From positions 1 through 22,861 of the forward strand of contig NZ_CAKVJA010000044.1 in assembly GCF_934754925.1 (NCBI RefSeq): 22,861 nt of DNA, read 5' to 3'. This DNA comes from an uncultured Clostridium sp. (GTDB lineage: Bacteria; Bacillota; Clostridia; Clostridiales; Clostridiaceae). Within the stretch, counting starts at the first letter, position 1, and the number at the start of each line of letters is the position of its first letter. The notes under the pieces were generated by a model. The model was not told where the DNA came from. It did no database searches and saw nothing but the letters and a program-made list of their open reading frames with translations. A program made the position numbers and the translations under genes. Below are positions 22,790 to 22,861 of the stretch, one piece after another.

Positions 22790-22861
22790 CGGGGTGTGGC
22801 GCAGATGGGAGCGCGCGTGGTTTGGGACCATGAGGTCGCAGGTTCGATCCCTGTCACCCCG
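22790..22861 (+). tRNA. tRNA-Pro (anticodon UGG), missing only its 3' end
   Basis: A full cloverleaf can be drawn: acceptor 22790-22796 with 22855-22861 (7 bp), D-stem GCGC/GCGC, anticodon stem 22816-22820 with 22828-22832, anticodon TGG at 22823-22825, T-loop TTCGATC at 22843-22849. The discriminator base and CCA lie just past the window. Other tRNAs may follow to the right. Confidence 0.96.

Noticed and set aside
22669..22857. Open frame of 62 codons on the - strand beginning MTGIEPATSWSQTT
   Set aside because: It is the antisense of the tRNA-Pro gene and its promoter; this peptide start is a familiar artefact of reading tRNA genes backwards.

Overview
This window looks like ordinary chromosome from a low-G+C, endospore-forming Firmicute, most likely Clostridium sensu stricto. 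The evidence is the very A+T-rich sequence, strong GGAGG-type ribosome sites, T-tailed hairpin terminators, and clostridial or bacillar gene neighbourhoods. These include acpS / GerS-YdcC-like / mazEF, trmN6 / rsmI next to a convergent abrB, and yitT / ftsEX / ctp / minJ-like / uvrB. I see no insertion sequence, phage gene, integrase, CRISPR array or rRNA. Only abrB and a tRNA-Pro at the right edge are on the + strand; everything else is on the - strand.

Layout from left to right. 1-2788 holds an OmpR-type response regulator cut by the window edge, then uvrB. 2941-7324 is a cell-envelope and division block: ftsEX with its own promoter, then ctp and a MinJ-like PDZ membrane protein beyond a hairpin. 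7360-9078 is a tandem pair of YitT-family membrane proteins. 9184-11020 is a two-subunit transketolase operon. 11214-13347 is the acpS, GerS/YdcC-like, mazE, mazF neighbourhood, but the alanine racemase gene normally found inside it is missing. 13437-14366 has a small hypothetical gene and a short single-strand-binding protein. 14489-17710 has a YihY membrane protein downstream of a large helicase with an N-terminal nuclease-like domain. 17781-18368 is a DUF1836 gene, divergent from abrB at 18817-19062. 19133-20723 is rsmI and trmN6. 20823-22046 is a secreted CwlO/PcsB-like peptidoglycan hydrolase. 22345-22647 is a small membrane protein, divergent from tRNA-Pro(UGG).

Functional links. FtsEX is the membrane complex that activates coiled-coil NlpC/P60 or PcsB-type hydrolases in Firmicutes, and such a hydrolase is encoded about 14 kb away in the same window. 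The abrB leader carries two sigma-A-type promoters followed by a perfect Spo0A box just past the predicted start of the inner one, which matches the known Spo0A-AbrB circuit. The mazE-like antitoxin keeps the toxin-binding end of the EndoAI family but has a poorly matching DNA-binding end.

I did not find a clearly new multi-gene system. The most interesting items are control sequences (abrB leader, DUF1836 palindrome, cwlO-like leader), the nuclease-helicase fusion, and the altered alr-mazEF neighbourhood. All function calls come from reading the sequence; no database search was run.
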